Below, one piece after another: positions 46,136-56,292 of a DNA stretch of 64,000 nucleotides. A program made the translations under genes and the position numbers. The number at the start of each line of letters is the position of its first letter. The stretch's first letter is position 1. Source of the DNA: Arion vulgaris (taxonomy: Eukaryota; Mollusca; Gastropoda; Stylommatophora; Arionidae); contig CM036753.1 of the NCBI GenBank assembly GCA_020796225.1, positions 73,825,365 to 73,889,364 of the forward strand, given 5' to 3'. The notes under the pieces were generated by a model. That model was given only the letters and a program-made list of their open reading frames with translations, did no database searches and had not been told where the DNA came from.

Positions 46136-46508
46136 AGGAAGTCAAGGAACTGCGTTTAGCAGATGGCCAGCGTTTGATACACTAACAAAACCATAATAGG
46201 AAGTTAATGAACTGCGTTTAGCAGATGGCCAGCGTTTGATACACTAACAAAACCATAATAGGAAGTTAATGAACTGCATTTTGCAGATGGCCAGCGCTTG
46301 ATACACTAACAAAACCATAATAGAAAGTTAATGAACTGCGTTTTGCAGATGACAGCTCTTGATACACTAAAAAAAACATAATAGGAAGTTAATGAACTGC
46401 GTTTTGCAGATGACAGCTCTTGATACACTAAAAAAAACATAATAGGAAGTTAATGAACTGCGTTTTGCAGATGACCAGCGCTTGATACACTAACAAAACC
46501 ATACTCGA
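46136..46508. repeat. ~62-bp tandem repeat carrying a reverse-transcriptase FADD motif
   Basis: Six units start with GAACTGCG(A)TTT at 46147, 46209, 46271, 46333, 46393 and 46454. The unit reads GAACTGCGTTTTGCAGATGA followed by CCAGCGCTTGATACACTAAC. In one frame it encodes LRFADDQRLI, the LINE catalytic core; the first units have LADG. Confidence 0.9.
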
Positions 46509-46554
46509 CAAGATCATACTGACTCCATACAGTTTACCAACAGACATAGTTGTG

Positions 46555-46735
46555 ATGTTGCTCCTATACAATGGATACAAAGCAAAAGGCTTGCCTCGCA
46601 AAAGATGGACCTCAGAGATAACAGAGGCGACGAAATACACTATTTATGAAGAACACATAAAAACCCGTTCTAGAAACCTCTTCTTTTCCTGACGCTGTGA
46701 GGCAAAATAGGATTGGAGAAAAGAAAAAAAAGAAG
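46555..46735 (+). pseudogene. LINE family 7 tail, second copy
   Basis: CAATGGATACAAAGCAAAAG, GCAAAAGATGGACCTCAGAG and TGACGCTGTGAGGCA duplicate 45950-46085 with small differences. The two tails bracket the 62-bp array. Confidence 0.8.
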
Positions 46736-46749
46736 AAATATAGAAGAAA

Positions 46750-46905
46750 TGAAACTATCATCATCAGGTGCCGTCCTGGCTGGGTAGTCGATCATGGATC
46801 TCCACAAATCTCTGTCGTTGGTGTCTGCTATCAACTCAGATGTTGACGCTCTACGGTGCCATGAAGTCAGGCTATCCAAAATTTTCTCTCTCTGAATGAA
46901 ACTAT
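46750..46905 (-). pseudogene. LINE ORF 3' end (family 1), minus
   Basis: The minus-strand frame has EKILDSLTSWHRRASTSELI and DTNDRDLWRSMID, ending in TGATGATAGTTTC. It is homologous to 1787-2008 and 19270-19565 but only about 50 codons long. Confidence 0.8.
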
Positions 46906-47614
46906 ACTTTATTGTAATTGTAAACCATATCTGCACAATAGTTGTTGAAATTGTGTGTAAATGTTTCTGTATGTTTACACACTATGTTAACACATCCAGA
47001 TAGGTTCATACGCAAAATTATGTACATCATATCAAAGAAGCGTCATTGATGATGTCAGATCTTTCTCCGGGTGACAGCAGCATAAAAAATAACTTTATGA
47101 AAAATAGATGAGTATCTCCGCATACAGGATGAGTTGGTTTCCGTGCATGACTACAGTCCATTATCTCAAAATAGAAAGACAAAATTCGATACCAACAAAT
47201 CAAATTGAAGCAATAAGCCCGACTTTGTTTCAGTGTTTTCTAAAATCTATATTATCCATCTAACCTTTAACCACTAGTTGCACTGTTAATGCGAGTACAC
47301 TACAGGAGAAAAGTCGTGCATTCAATTCATCCACTCCAGCATTGGTATTAATGACTTTAGGTCGATTTCTTGGCTGACATGAGGACAAAAAGTCGCACGC
47401 ATTGACAGAACAGACTCGATGAGTATACTTAGAAGGATTCATGGAGACAAGACTCACACAAAATTGGTAAACAACAATCAGTATTCCTGTTTCAAGATAC
47501 TGTCTTTGTGTTAAACACAAGAACATGCAGCAGTAAAATGAAAACTTATAGAGACTAGCTGTAACAGCATCCATTGAAAATGATACAAGTATATAAAGGA
47601 CAAACATAAGAAAT
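46906..47614. other. Unassigned, with a 129-codon minus-strand ORF
   Basis: The minus-strand open frame 47260-47649 is hydrophobic in its N-terminal half but overlaps the 3' end of SINE-F and has no recognisable domain. I do not call it a gene. Confidence 0.35.
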
Positions 47615-47900
47615 ACTACTGCTGCCTTGTAGTTGATTGGGACAATCAAAGTCTAGCGGAGCAAACCGTACACAAAACTGGACGGTAGGCAAACCAAGCA
47701 GTCCATTAACAAGACTGGTATAGCTGGGCAGATGACGCTCATCAGCCCGGGAGGACAGTTCGTCTACGGGTCGCTGCTCTGAAAGACAATAGCAACCTGC
47801 TGCCCTGTGGGTTTTGGCTGGGGGCTAACGGAGAGCGAACCCAGTAAACGCTGGTTGAAATCGAACACACCACCGAAGGACAAACACTTGATCTCCAATT
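47615..47900 (-). mobile_element. SINE-F copy 1
   Basis: It is collinear with 60084-60375. Landmarks on the plus strand are TTGTAGTTGATTGGGACAAT, CAAACCAAGCAGTCCA, GGGCAGATGACGCTCA, AGCAACCTGCTGCC and GGAGAGCGAACCCAGTAAAC. On the minus strand the last is a B-box-like ACTGGGTTCGCTCTCC, suggesting a tRNA-derived head at the right end. Confidence 0.75.
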
Positions 47901-47989
47901 GTTAACTGAAGGTTGTGCACGTAATCCCGTTCTGATGTTTGACTGTTTATATATCACAATAGAATGATAAAAACGGCTTAAGAACGATC

Positions 47990-47992
<3 letters not shown>

Positions 47993-48028
<36 letters not shown>
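47993..48028. repeat. (GA)n microsatellite
   Basis: Pure GAGA run of about 36 bp. Confidence 0.97.
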
Positions 48029-48031
<3 letters not shown>

Positions 48032-48129
48032 AATACCAACTAATCCACATCTAAGGAAACAATACCAGAGACAATGCATATCCTGATTAAGAAAGACGTA
48101 AAGAGTAGACACGCCTTTGAGTGCTATCT

Positions 48130-48300
48130 GCGGTGTAGATTGATTGATGTGATTGATTTATCGATAGGACCATCATAATGTCACTTTGGTTAATAACCGT
48201 GTGTACTCCGATCTCTTTCTTACATAGGAAGATCTACGTGACAGTGCAGAACTCCGTAGCACCGGCGAGCGTCCTTGATGCAGTTTTGAAGATCAATACC
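48130..48300 (-). mobile_element. SINE-A 3' part
   Basis: GATTGATTTATCGATAGGAC, CTCCGATCTCTTTCTTACAT and AACTCCGTAGCACCGGCGAG match the SINE-A tail and distal body. It is cut off after the TTTTGAAGAT block. Confidence 0.8.
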
Positions 48301-48605
48301 ATTTGAATACCAATAGATAACGCAACTCAATACCATTTGGGCATAGTGAGCGTGAGAACATTGTGCTAGCAGCTATATTAGAAGACAAGGCCGGCATAAG
48401 CGTGACAAGTGAGTGGGAATATCAATCTGCAAATCTGAACTGAACTTGCGATGCGCACGTCAGTTTTATGTTTTTTTTTTCATCCGTATAAAAATTCCCC
48501 CAGTTCTAAAATGTCTCCATATTCTGCAAAATTGTGATGTCTATTTTGTTATTTCATCTTCATACTTCTAGGGACATTTTTATACTCTATGCAATACAAT
48601 ATCTG

Positions 48606-48800
48606 ATTGATCGATTGATAAGACTATCATTATTGCACTTCGATAAATAATCATGTGTGCTCCGGTCTTATTCTTAAACAGGAACAGGCGGTGTACGAAC
48701 TCTGTGACACCAGCGAGGGTCTCAAGTGTCATTTTTGAAGATAAGGAACATTTTTAAAGGAATCTTATTTTAAATATTTTAAAATGAATTTGACAATTTA
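48606..48800 (-). mobile_element. SINE-A 3' part, diverged
   Basis: GATTGATCGATTGATAAGAC, ATCATGTGTGCTCCGGTCTT and GTACGAACTCTGTGACACCA match the distal SINE-A body in the same orientation as the copy at 48130. Confidence 0.75.
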
Positions 48801-48911
48801 ATGATACACGATCTTCCTATATTTAATCCCAATATATTCTATTTAAAATTCACTCTTGATGATAGTTTTGCCTTTCACTTAATTTGAGAATCTTGTTTTA
48901 AACTTAGTAGT

Positions 48912-49026
48912 ACACTAAGTAGATACAATATTTGTTATACATGAAAATAACATAAGAAACTGTTGAAACTTGACCAGAATAAAAGCTTGAGGACTAGCAA
49001 GCAAAAGAGAATACTATTGAATGTAT
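48912..49026. repeat. Direct repeat, left copy
   Basis: GTAGATACAATATTTGTTAT through AGAGAATACTATTGAATGTA. It is about 90% identical to 49415-49525. Confidence 0.92.
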
Positions 49027-49269
49027 TCTTCACCTTTCGTCCCCCATGGAGGTTTAGGTCCGCAATCAAGGCCTTCCAAGCCCGCCCATCCAAGGCCACC
49101 TTTTCAAGATCTCCTCCTTGCAGGGTACTTCTTCTTTCTCGGGCTAGGAATTTTCCTGGTTGTGGTTTCTGTAGCTATCTAGTGTTTTTTAAGGTCTAGC
49201 ACCGAAACGTTGAGTGTTGTTTATTTTCATATTTTATAATTAATTTTTCACTACTTATGTAATACTGCC

Positions 49270-49412
49270 TATACCTGTCTTTGTTCAATCGCTTACTGGG
49301 TGGGGTAGCTTGTCCCACGACCACCCTCCTTACCCGCCTCTTACGACATGCGTGGCAGGTAACAGTTCTATTCTTTACACCCCAATTTGAGCCCCAGTCA
49401 CTACTCTGTCGA
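49270..49412 (-). mobile_element. SINE-H-like element with conserved core
   Basis: The minus strand reads GGTGTAAAGAATAGAACTGT, then ACCTGCCACGCATGTCGTAA and GAGGCGGGTAAGG. The TAAAGAATAGAA..CATGTCGTAAGAGGCG core recurs at 54440-54550 (minus) and 57078-57170 (plus). Such a shared core next to a variable head is characteristic of SINE superfamilies with central domains; I cannot name the domain. Confidence 0.6.
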
Positions 49413-49414
49413 AG

Positions 49415-49526
49415 TAGATACAATATTTGTTATACATAAACATAACATAATAAACTATTGAAACTTTACCAGAATAAAAGCTTAAGGACTAGCAAGCAAA
49501 AGAGAATACTATTGAATGTAGTTGAA
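49415..49526. repeat. Direct repeat, right copy
   Basis: Matches 48912-49026 (see that entry). The two copies bracket 390 bp that include the SINE-H-like core. Confidence 0.92.
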
Positions 49527-49619
49527 ATAAAATATTGATAGAGAAGCAAATAACAGCATGAAAGCAACAGTAAAGTAGAAGTTAGTGCATTTACTTCGTT
49601 GGAAGCAATATTGGTGGAT

Positions 49620-50205
49620 TTTTATAGAAATCTTCTTTTCTTGTCTCCGATCCTATTCTGCCTCACAACATCAGAATAAGAAGAGATTTCTAGAACCGGC
49701 CTTGTGTGTGCGCTTCATAAACAGTGTCCTTCATTGGGTATGTTATTTATGTAATCAATCTTTTGCGTGGACTGCCTTTTGCTTTTTACTAACTATATCG
49801 GAGTAACATTGTTTTTTGAGGCGCACTGTCTGTTTGTACTAGGCTTATGTAGCGAACCATTTAATTTGTTTCTTGTTGATGTTCAATACTGATGTTGTAC
49901 CTACATTATTTCTAATGTCTTCTTTCTAAACCGGTCTATTATTGATACTCCCATCATTCTGTGTAGACACTTGATGTATGTCGCGACTAGTTTTCTTTGA
50001 TCTTTTGATTATCAGCATTAAAGTTTGGCACTTATAGCATAATGTTGGGAGAAAGATTGTGTTAGTGTTCATGATGATATGTTTGCATTTTAAAATGAGT
50101 GTCATTTGACCTATGATTTGATTTCCTTAATTGCATATATACTGGATGTCGTTAGTTATTCCTCAATTTATTGAACACATTCTCTCTATGTATTTAACGT
50201 CTTTA
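49620..50205 (-). pseudogene. LINE family 7 fragment, minus
   Basis: The reverse complement carries GAAACAAATTAAATGGTTCG, CAGACAGTGCGCCTCAAA, AAAAGCAAAAGGCAGTCCAC and CTAGAAATCTCTTCTTATTC. All parallel 45590-46085 on the plus strand. The TATTCTGATGTTGTGAGGC end marks its 3' terminus at the left. Confidence 0.8.
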
Positions 50206-50207
50206 AC

Positions 50208-50467
50208 TATAGGGTGTTCAAGATAAAAGTAGCCCCATTGACAAATAAAAGTTGCCAGTTACCTATGGCTTTGTGTCTATTTACTACTTAAACCGGTTCT
50301 GACTAGCTCGTCTTACGTCACATTTGTTCATCGCCCCTTCCCGTACTGCAATTACACACCCTCACACAACCTTGGCCTATATACGTCATAACTGAACCGT
50401 CTCATTTTCATAAATATATGCCAGATTAGTACCATTGATAGGCTACTTTTATCTTGAATACACCGTA
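50208..50467. mobile_element. MITE with TA flanks (copy 2)
   Basis: AGGGTGTTCAAGATAAAAGT at the left mirrors GGCTACTTTTATCTTGAA at the right. The interior AACCGGTTCTGACTAGCT, ATTTGTTCATCGCCCCTTCC and CGTACTGCAATTACACACC are shared with 28730-28990. The TIRs differ from copy 1 at matched positions (CAACTTAAA versus AAGATAAAA), so the two arms covary. Confidence 0.88.
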
Positions 50468-50534
50468 GTTTTAATTGATGTTTGTCGATGAATATACTGG
50501 TTGTGTTTTTCTATGTAGCGAATGTTATTACTTT

Positions 50535-50603
50535 TGTTTTGTCAATGTTTGTTTTGTCAATGTTTGTTTTGTCAATGTTTGTTTTGTCAATGTTTGTTTT
50601 GAC
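50535..50603. repeat. 15-bp tandem repeat, about 4.5 copies
   Basis: TGTTTGTTTTGTCAA repeated. Confidence 0.95.
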
Positions 50604-50814
50604 GTTGAAGTCATTGCATGTTAACTAGAGTCTGCTAATGTGTTGTTGTAGCTATTCATCTGTTGTTGATATGATTGCATGATCGCTGACAAAGAGCAAT
50701 TCGTTTAAGTGTTCCCAAGACTGTTTCCTTCACTGGTGTTAGCTACACACACTTGTGCAAATTAATTTTAACAAACTATAATTTTGCCAATTTGTCATTA
50801 ATATACATTAATAT

Positions 50815-51040
50815 ACATACTTTGGTCACATCAAGCGTCACGATGGCTTGGAAAGAACAATGATAGAGGGCAGGGTCCCAGGACTCAGAGGCAGACCAAG
50901 AAGAAGATGGCTACAAGATATTAAAGAAACCATGAACATGGCCATCGACGAAGTGGGTGAACTGGCAAGAGACAGAGTGAATTTCAGATGTGCTGCAAAG
51001 AGAGCAACGTCCTATAAAGGATACGCACCTTGATGATGAT
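50815..51040 (+). pseudogene. LINE ORF 3' end (family 5)
   Basis: The open plus-strand frame contains YFGHIKRHDGLERTMIEGRV, then GLRGRPRRRWLQDIKET, DEVGELARDRVNFRCAAKRA and a stop after GYAP, followed by TTGATGATGATG. It is well preserved: the frame is intact for over 65 codons. Related ends are at 27660-28045 and, weakly, 55075-55190 (EEGKLARDNRAF). Confidence 0.85.
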
Positions 51041-51940
51041 GTCATTAATATGTTTGTTTGCAGCAAATCAGTAATTTTTTATTTAATAATTAATTCAGTT
51101 TTTAGAATAGATATTTCATCTTATCATCTTATCTTAACCACATTTGACGTGAAGCGCCGTGGGGAGATTGTTTTCTATCCTGTGCAAAATGTGTTGCCCT
51201 TGACGTTGCCAGTTCATGATTTCTCAGCCGTTACGATATTTCATCATTGTTTGTAAATCATATATAATATTTCCACATGCGCAGCCGTTACATCAGCTAA
51301 GATTGCATTGTACATATTATAGTTCTTGAGGTTACTATTTTAACTTCTTGTTATTTGTGATCAATCGTCGTACGAGATGGATATTACTCCCAGATATTAC
51401 TGGATAATACTGGATAGTAATGGATATTACTAAGATCGTGACCCATACACGAACACACAAACTAAATCAGCAGAGAAATAACAAGATCTGTTAGTTAAGC
51501 CCACAGTTTTGTTAATAAAAGGGAAACAGGATCTATTTATTCAAAACGCAAAGGAAAATGTGGTCGTAAAAGGAAAACTATCGCCAGAGGTGACGCTTAC
51601 CTAATACGGGAAAGTGTAAAATACTTTCTAAAAATGCATTAAAATGTAAATTTTGGAAGAAAAAACTAATAAAAGTCAGATCTTCTATGGTTAGGAGATG
51701 ACTTCTGGAAGTTTGTAAAAAAAACCAGACGGTCTATGAAGAAACAAACTTTTGACACAAGTAACTAGAGAAAATCGTTACAAATGGGGACTCAAATAAA
51801 AAGTAAAAAAAAAAACCTAGCTAAGAAAGCTTAGCGAAAGTTCTATTCAGCAATGACAGTCATTTCTACAAGGAAAGTCTGAGAAGTAATCAGGTTCGTA
51901 TGTAACCGGCAGATATAGAAAGCAATTTGAATGCATTTGC
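51041..51940. other. Unassigned, AT-rich, possibly decayed LINE
   Basis: Short GGATATTAC/GGATAATAC repeats lie at 51377-51433. The stretch precedes a LINE tail, so the part nearest it may be decayed ORF, but no motif can be read. Confidence 0.3.
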
Positions 51941-51944
51941 AAAT

Positions 51945-52312
51945 AGATGTCTGCGATAAATAATGAACATTAAATTGGATGAATTCAGGAGAAGTGATGA
52001 AATCATAGAAATATCTGGTTTAACAACTAGTAACAATTGTTAAAGGAAGGAGAAAATAGAGATATGTTGTGCATACTTTGAGAAGAAATGATCAAAGAAT
52101 ACCAAAGCAGGCATTGAAATGGGAGACAAAGGGTTCAAGAAAGAGAGGACGCTCTAGGAGTACCCTAGGACGAACTTTGCTGAGAGAGTCAACAACTATC
52201 GGAATCAATTCCATGGAAGAAATTCAGTGAGTTGCCCAGGACAGAGCGGTATGGGGAAATTACTTGCATCTCTAAGTAACGTATAACGTTACGAAAGAAA
52301 TATTTATAATAT
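51945..52312 (+). pseudogene. LINE ORF 3' end (family 2), plus
   Basis: The broken frame gives RRK*RYVVHTLRRNDQRIP, then WETKGSRKRGRSRSTLGRTL, LREST and INSMEEIQ, QDRAVWGNYLHL, VTYNVTKEI. It matches the minus-strand tail at 24010-24205. Confidence 0.75.
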
Positions 52313-52389
52313 ATGTATGTATGTGTGTGTGTATACATATTTGTATGTATATATATTTATATTTATATGTATATGTATCTCTTCATATA

Positions 52390-52617
52390 TATAAAGGGCT
52401 TAAAAGCCGATGGACTGACTTCATTGCACCCCATATGGCTCAGTCCCTCTCCGCAGAAATCGCACGCCAAGGCCGAGAGTATTACACAAAGCACGAACTC
52501 CGTAGCTTCGGCAACAATCCTAGGGTCTCTGGAAATAATTGCACTTGTGAACAGAAGGCCGAACCCACGACCCTCGACTCACAAGGCAAAGGGCTTAACC
52601 ACTCAGCCACAGAGACC

Positions 52618-52620
<3 letters not shown>
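52390..52620 (-). mobile_element. SINE-B copy 2 (tRNA-derived)
   Basis: The minus-strand head GTCTCTGTGGCTGAGTGGTT (A-box, very tRNA-Ser/Leu-like) and GGGTCGTGGGTTCGGCC (B-box) are followed by a body with CGAAGCTACGGAGTTCGTGC and GGACTGAGCCATATGGGGTG. It is flanked by (TA)n runs on the right and GTAT-rich sequence on the left. The CTACGGAGTTCGTGC block is also in SINE-A. Confidence 0.85.

Positions 52621-52652
<32 letters not shown>
52619..52652. repeat. (TA)n microsatellite
   Basis: TATATA run between SINE-B and the hAT MITE. Confidence 0.95.
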
Positions 52653-52653
<1 letters not shown>

Positions 52654-52665
52654 GATACATATAGA

Positions 52666-52830
52666 CAGTGGTGGCTCTTGATCATTTTTATTGGTGTGGC
52701 CAGACAGATATTTTCGGAAAATCATGGTTTCGGTTAGGATATATTTTAATGCATAAAACAATAAATACACACTACACCTTATTTTTGGTGGGGCCCGGCC
52801 TCACTGGCTCTTAATGACGAGCCGCCACTG
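52666..52830 (+). mobile_element. hAT-type MITE (copy 3), complete
   Basis: 165 bp with ends CAGTGGTGGCTCTTGATCAT and GACGAGCCGCCACTG. The flanking 8-mers CATATAGA and CATATATA differ at one base. Confidence 0.9.
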
Positions 52831-53629
52831 CATATATAGTATAAATAAAAGTCTGGCAGAATTCGTCACCATGACAAGAGACAAACAATATTTGAGACTG
52901 AACACAGCTGTCATTGGATAGGGACATTGCACTTAAATAGATCTGTTGTCAATACAGTGTGAGTTGGAAATCGATAACTACATACTGATGCTAGTTTTAT
53001 CTTTCATGAGATTTGGGATTGTTCTTTGCTTCGGTGTGTTGAAGATCAATACTTATCTGCTTGATCGAGATCATGATGTCCTCACAATTTGTTACACTCT
53101 TTTCGCTGGAGTTTGTTTAGTGCATGATTTGCATTTCCTATACGTTGTTTGATTAGTTGTACAGTATCTTGTCTCTGAAATGTTTCTATATAGACACAAT
53201 GTGCTGGGGATCCCTGATACAAGAACGCCAAATGTGGAACTATAACAACACAAGGTAAACGCGTATAGCTGAGAATCGAGGTGCCGTTGATGCGCAGAAA
53301 AAGCGAGCTACGCGCAAAGACAAAACACACAACACCCACATGTCTAACCTTGATCATGTATAGGGGATTGTGTTCAAGGATTGGACTCTACAGTCACTTC
53401 CGTGCACACCAGTAAGGTGCAGCAGCGCACGTCTGAGGCTGTTGTCATCATCGTTTGCGATGGACGTCTATTTTTATATGATCTGTAACACCGTGTTAAG
53501 TAAGTTTAACAATGACGTCACGATTTGTTGCTTAACATATTATCCTTGTTTTTACCATGTAGTATATGTAGAATGTGGTCTTACTGTTTACTTCCTAGAG
53601 AGAAGGTGGAGAGGCGGGGGAGAGGGTGG
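52831..53629. other. Unassigned 0.8-kb spacer
   Basis: Open frames of 68-111 codons occur on both strands without any recognisable domain or repeat. One of them, at 53370-53705, runs into the tRNA-like stretch that follows. Confidence 0.35.
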
Positions 53630-53703
53630 TGGTCTCTATGACGCAAAGTGTTTAAGACGTTTGCTTTGCGTTCTGAAGGTTAATTGGTTCGAATCAGGAT
53701 CGT
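53630..53703 (+). mobile_element. tRNA-like sequence, SINE head or tRNA pseudogene
   Basis: TCTATGACGCAAAGTGTTTA is followed 30 bp later by TTGGTTCGAATCAGG, a near-canonical B-box. The A-box is poor and no SINE body is recognised downstream. Confidence 0.45.
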
Positions 53704-53924
53704 AATATTCATTTTATATGTGCATTTGATTCAGGAGATCCCTTGAATTATTGCTGGAGCTACGGAGTTTGGGCTTTGTAAAACTCTTGCAGGAGACTTG
53801 TCCATTTTGTCAAAAGGAACGAAACTATTTAGGAAGCCGCTGCAATAAAACCAGTCATTCACCTCCATAGCCTTTTTAGAATTCCCAGAGCTTGCCTCAT
53901 AGAATGATATATATACGTAAAGGA

Positions 53925-54120
53925 AGGGTCCTTTCCTGGAACCTGCAGGGACAGCAAAATAAAGGGAGGCCAAAATAAATACACAGAGACGAGATTTGGA
54001 GGCAGAGATCAACAATATAAAGAAGAGCTGTCGGGAGCTGCAGGAGATAGCTAGAGATAGGAAGACTTGGCATTAGTTGGTTGGGGGTCCTATGCCTCGA
54101 TCCGGGTTAAAAAGGCAGAG
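53925..54120 (+). pseudogene. LINE ORF 3' end (family 3-like)
   Basis: The plus-strand frame gives DLEAEINNIKKSCRELQEIA and RDRKTWH then a stop, followed by GGGTCCTATGCCTCGATCCG. The DLE..I..I.K..RELQEIARDRKTW pattern matches the C-terminus at 29190-29545. Confidence 0.7.
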
Positions 54121-54158
54121 AGAGAGAGAGCAATATATATATATATATATATATATAA
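54117..54158. repeat. (AG)n and (TA)n microsatellites
   Basis: AGAGAGAGAGAG followed by a TATATA run, directly after the LINE tail. Confidence 0.95.
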
Positions 54159-54439
54159 GTAAAGAATATCACATCAACAGAAGATAACATAGATATGACT
54201 AATACTAAGTGTCTTGTCATATATTTTCTTATTTCATACATAAGTCATCATCATCATTATAGTCAGATACAAGAGTACTACGACTGGTGATCTTCTCCTT
54301 CTTTGCGTTCGTTTTTTACGATCAATTTTAATCACTCTTTGTGATATGCTTGATCTTTGCCAAGAACATGTATACGTTGCACATTGGTTTGGTAGGCCGC
54401 TAAATGAATAGACTTCTACGCGTTTAGGACACATGTATC

Positions 54440-54560
54440 CGATTTCAGTCAAACCTTTTTAGTCGCCTCTTACGAAATGCGTGACAGGTAACAGTGGTTC
54501 TATTCTTTACACCACAAATTCGGGCCCCGGTAACCACTCGGGCGACGACTGGTGATGAAA
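54440..54560 (-). mobile_element. SINE-H-like element (copy 2)
   Basis: The minus strand has GTCGCCCGAGTGGTTACCGG at the head, then GGTGTAAAGAATAGAACCAC and ACGCATTTCGTAAGAGGCGA. It is the best-preserved head of this group. Confidence 0.6.
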
Positions 54561-54654
54561 TCGACTTACCATGCCTCTTCACTGTTTCCTCTGTCAGTCA
54601 GACAGCTGTGGGTCAGTATAAGCTTAAACCCTTACGTTTCTGCATGCATTTCAT

Positions 54655-54925
54655 AATGATTTTGATTGATTAATAAGGACGTTATCATAGTACTGTAATG
54701 AATAATCCTGTGTGCTCCTATCGTTTTCTGACATAATACGGTTTTAGCTGCAGTGAACAAACTATGAATCCTTGGCGTGGATTCATGATGTAGTTTTGAC
54801 CATCGTGAAGATGAGGAGAAACGTTTTGTTAAATAGATATGAACTACTTTAATCAGGCTGCTTCTTTCCAACCTATTCATATCGATTTGCAACGATCTAT
54901 GGTTCTCTAACTTGCTCAAAATGTA
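54655..54925 (-). mobile_element. SINE-A, diverged
   Basis: GATTGATTAATAAGGACGTT, GTGTGCTCCTATCGTTTTCT, GCTGCAGTGAACAAACTATG and CTTTCCAACCTATTCATATC follow SINE-A order. It lacks the tRNA head. Confidence 0.75.
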
Positions 54926-55074
54926 ACAAAAAGAAGATAGAGACAAGTCCCTTTAACATACAAATAAAATGCAGAAATATGCAATCTCATAGGTAGGTAA
55001 GAAAACATTACATATATAAATCAGTAAAGAAACAGATTTAGTCATCAAGACGATAGTTGCGACAAGCCACTAAG

Positions 55075-55193
55075 AACAGCCTCAACATGACTATGGACGA
55101 GGAGGAGGGAAAACTGGCTAGAGATAATCGAGCCTTTACGGTGGTGGACTGTGATGAGAGCGATGTTCAGCAGAGGACATGTTGCAAGAAATT
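55075..55193 (+). pseudogene. Short LINE tail (family 5-like)
   Basis: LNMTMDEEEGKLARDNRAF resembles MNMAIDEVGELARDRVNFR at 50930-50985, then frames break. Confidence 0.55.
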
Positions 55194-55194
55194 G

Positions 55195-55515
55195 CATTAA
55201 TTGATTGGACCATGATCATTGCACTTGGGAGGGGGACCCATCTGTGCTCCGATCTCTTTTTGATTCAAGAAGACCTCAACGGTAGTACACGAGCTCCCCA
55301 GTAGCGGCAAGGATCGCGATACATTTGAAAAGCTGGTACAAACTTTTTAGAAATTGTATTTAAATCATTTAATTAATTGTACGTTTTGTGGCATATTCTT
55401 ATCGATTTCCAACTGCCAAATGTGCTTTTATGTATTCATCTTGAACAGGGAAACTACCTTTTATCGTTCATCTCCGATAGGATCAGGATATCGATTTGAC
55501 CTACATTGTGATCAG
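55195..55515 (-). mobile_element. SINE-A, head truncated
   Basis: It runs from AATTGATTGGACCATGATCA through GAGCTCCCCAGTAGCGGCAA and TATTCTTATCGATTTCCAAC to TTGACCTACATTGTGATCAG, in normal SINE-A order. It meets a plus-strand SINE-A head directly at about 55515. Confidence 0.8.
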
Positions 55516-55607
55516 GAGGGACTGTGGCGTATAGGATAGGAGCTCGTGTCTCCTGCCGAAGGTACTCGGCTCGCTCCCTCGTGGAGTGATCGGGATAATT
55601 CTCCATA

Positions 55608-55822
55608 GATCCCTGATCTCAGTGTGAGTTCCTAGTCCTAGAAAGACGATATTTCTCCAGAGATCCCTGAACTCAGTGTGAGTTCCTACTCCTAGAAAGA
55701 TGATATTTCTCCAGAGATCCCTGAACTCAGTGTGAGTTCCTACTCCTAGAAAGATGATATTTCTCCAGAGATCCCTGATCTCAGTGTGAGTTCGAGTTCC
55801 TATTCCTAGAAAGACGATAAAA
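55608..55822. repeat. 54-bp tandem repeat from SINE-A proximal body, 4 copies
   Basis: GATCCCTGATCTCAGTGTGA starts at 55608, 55662, 55716 and 55770. The same block occurs once in ordinary SINE-A copies (reverse complement at about 5860-5912). Confidence 0.93.
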
Positions 55823-55875
55823 CGTTAAGTCCGTGTTCAATTTGAACCCGCAAAAGAATTCTTGACAGTTCAAAA

Positions 55876-56117
55876 TCGAGAAGATCAGGCTGGAAAGCTG
55901 TTGCCCGGGTGAAATTGATTAGAAAATAATAAAAATAAAGATGATCAGGCTGGAAAGCCGCTGCCCGGGCGAAATTGATTAGAAAATAATACAAATAAAG
56001 AAGATCAGGCTGGAAAGCTGCTGCCCGGGCGAAATTGATTAGAAAATAAAAATAAAGACGATCAGGCTGGAAAGCCGCTGCCCGGACGAAATTGATTAGA
56101 AAATAATAAAAATAAAA
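55876..56117. repeat. ~60-bp tandem repeat from SINE-A central body, 4 copies
   Basis: GATCAGGCTGGAAAGCCGCT, GCCCGGGCGAAATTGATTAG and AAAATAATAAAAATAAA repeat. Ordinary SINE-A has a single ACAGGCTGGAAGTCCGCTGC, CCAGGCAAAATTCATTACG. Confidence 0.93.
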
Positions 56118-56292
56118 TTCATATAAAATATCTTCGTCATCTTCAAATTACATCGGGAGCCATCGCAGGTGCTACGGAGTTCGTGCACTGCAACTGAGAT
56201 CGTCCTGTGTAAGAAAAAGATCGGAGCACACATAGTTACCCACCGAAGTACAATGACAATAGTCCTATAAATCAATCAATCAATCAATCAAT

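Larger units (their letters stand above)
55516..56292 (+). mobile_element. SINE-A expanded by two internal minisatellites
   Basis: The plus-strand head TGTGGCGTATAGGATAGGAG (A-box) is followed by a weakly conserved B-box region at 55565-55585. The SINE-A body is then present in order, but two of its segments are multiplied (54 bp x4, then 60 bp x4). After them come CTACGGAGTTCGTGCACTGC, AAGATCGGAGCACACATAGT and an (ATCA)n tail at 56270-56292. Confidence 0.88.
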
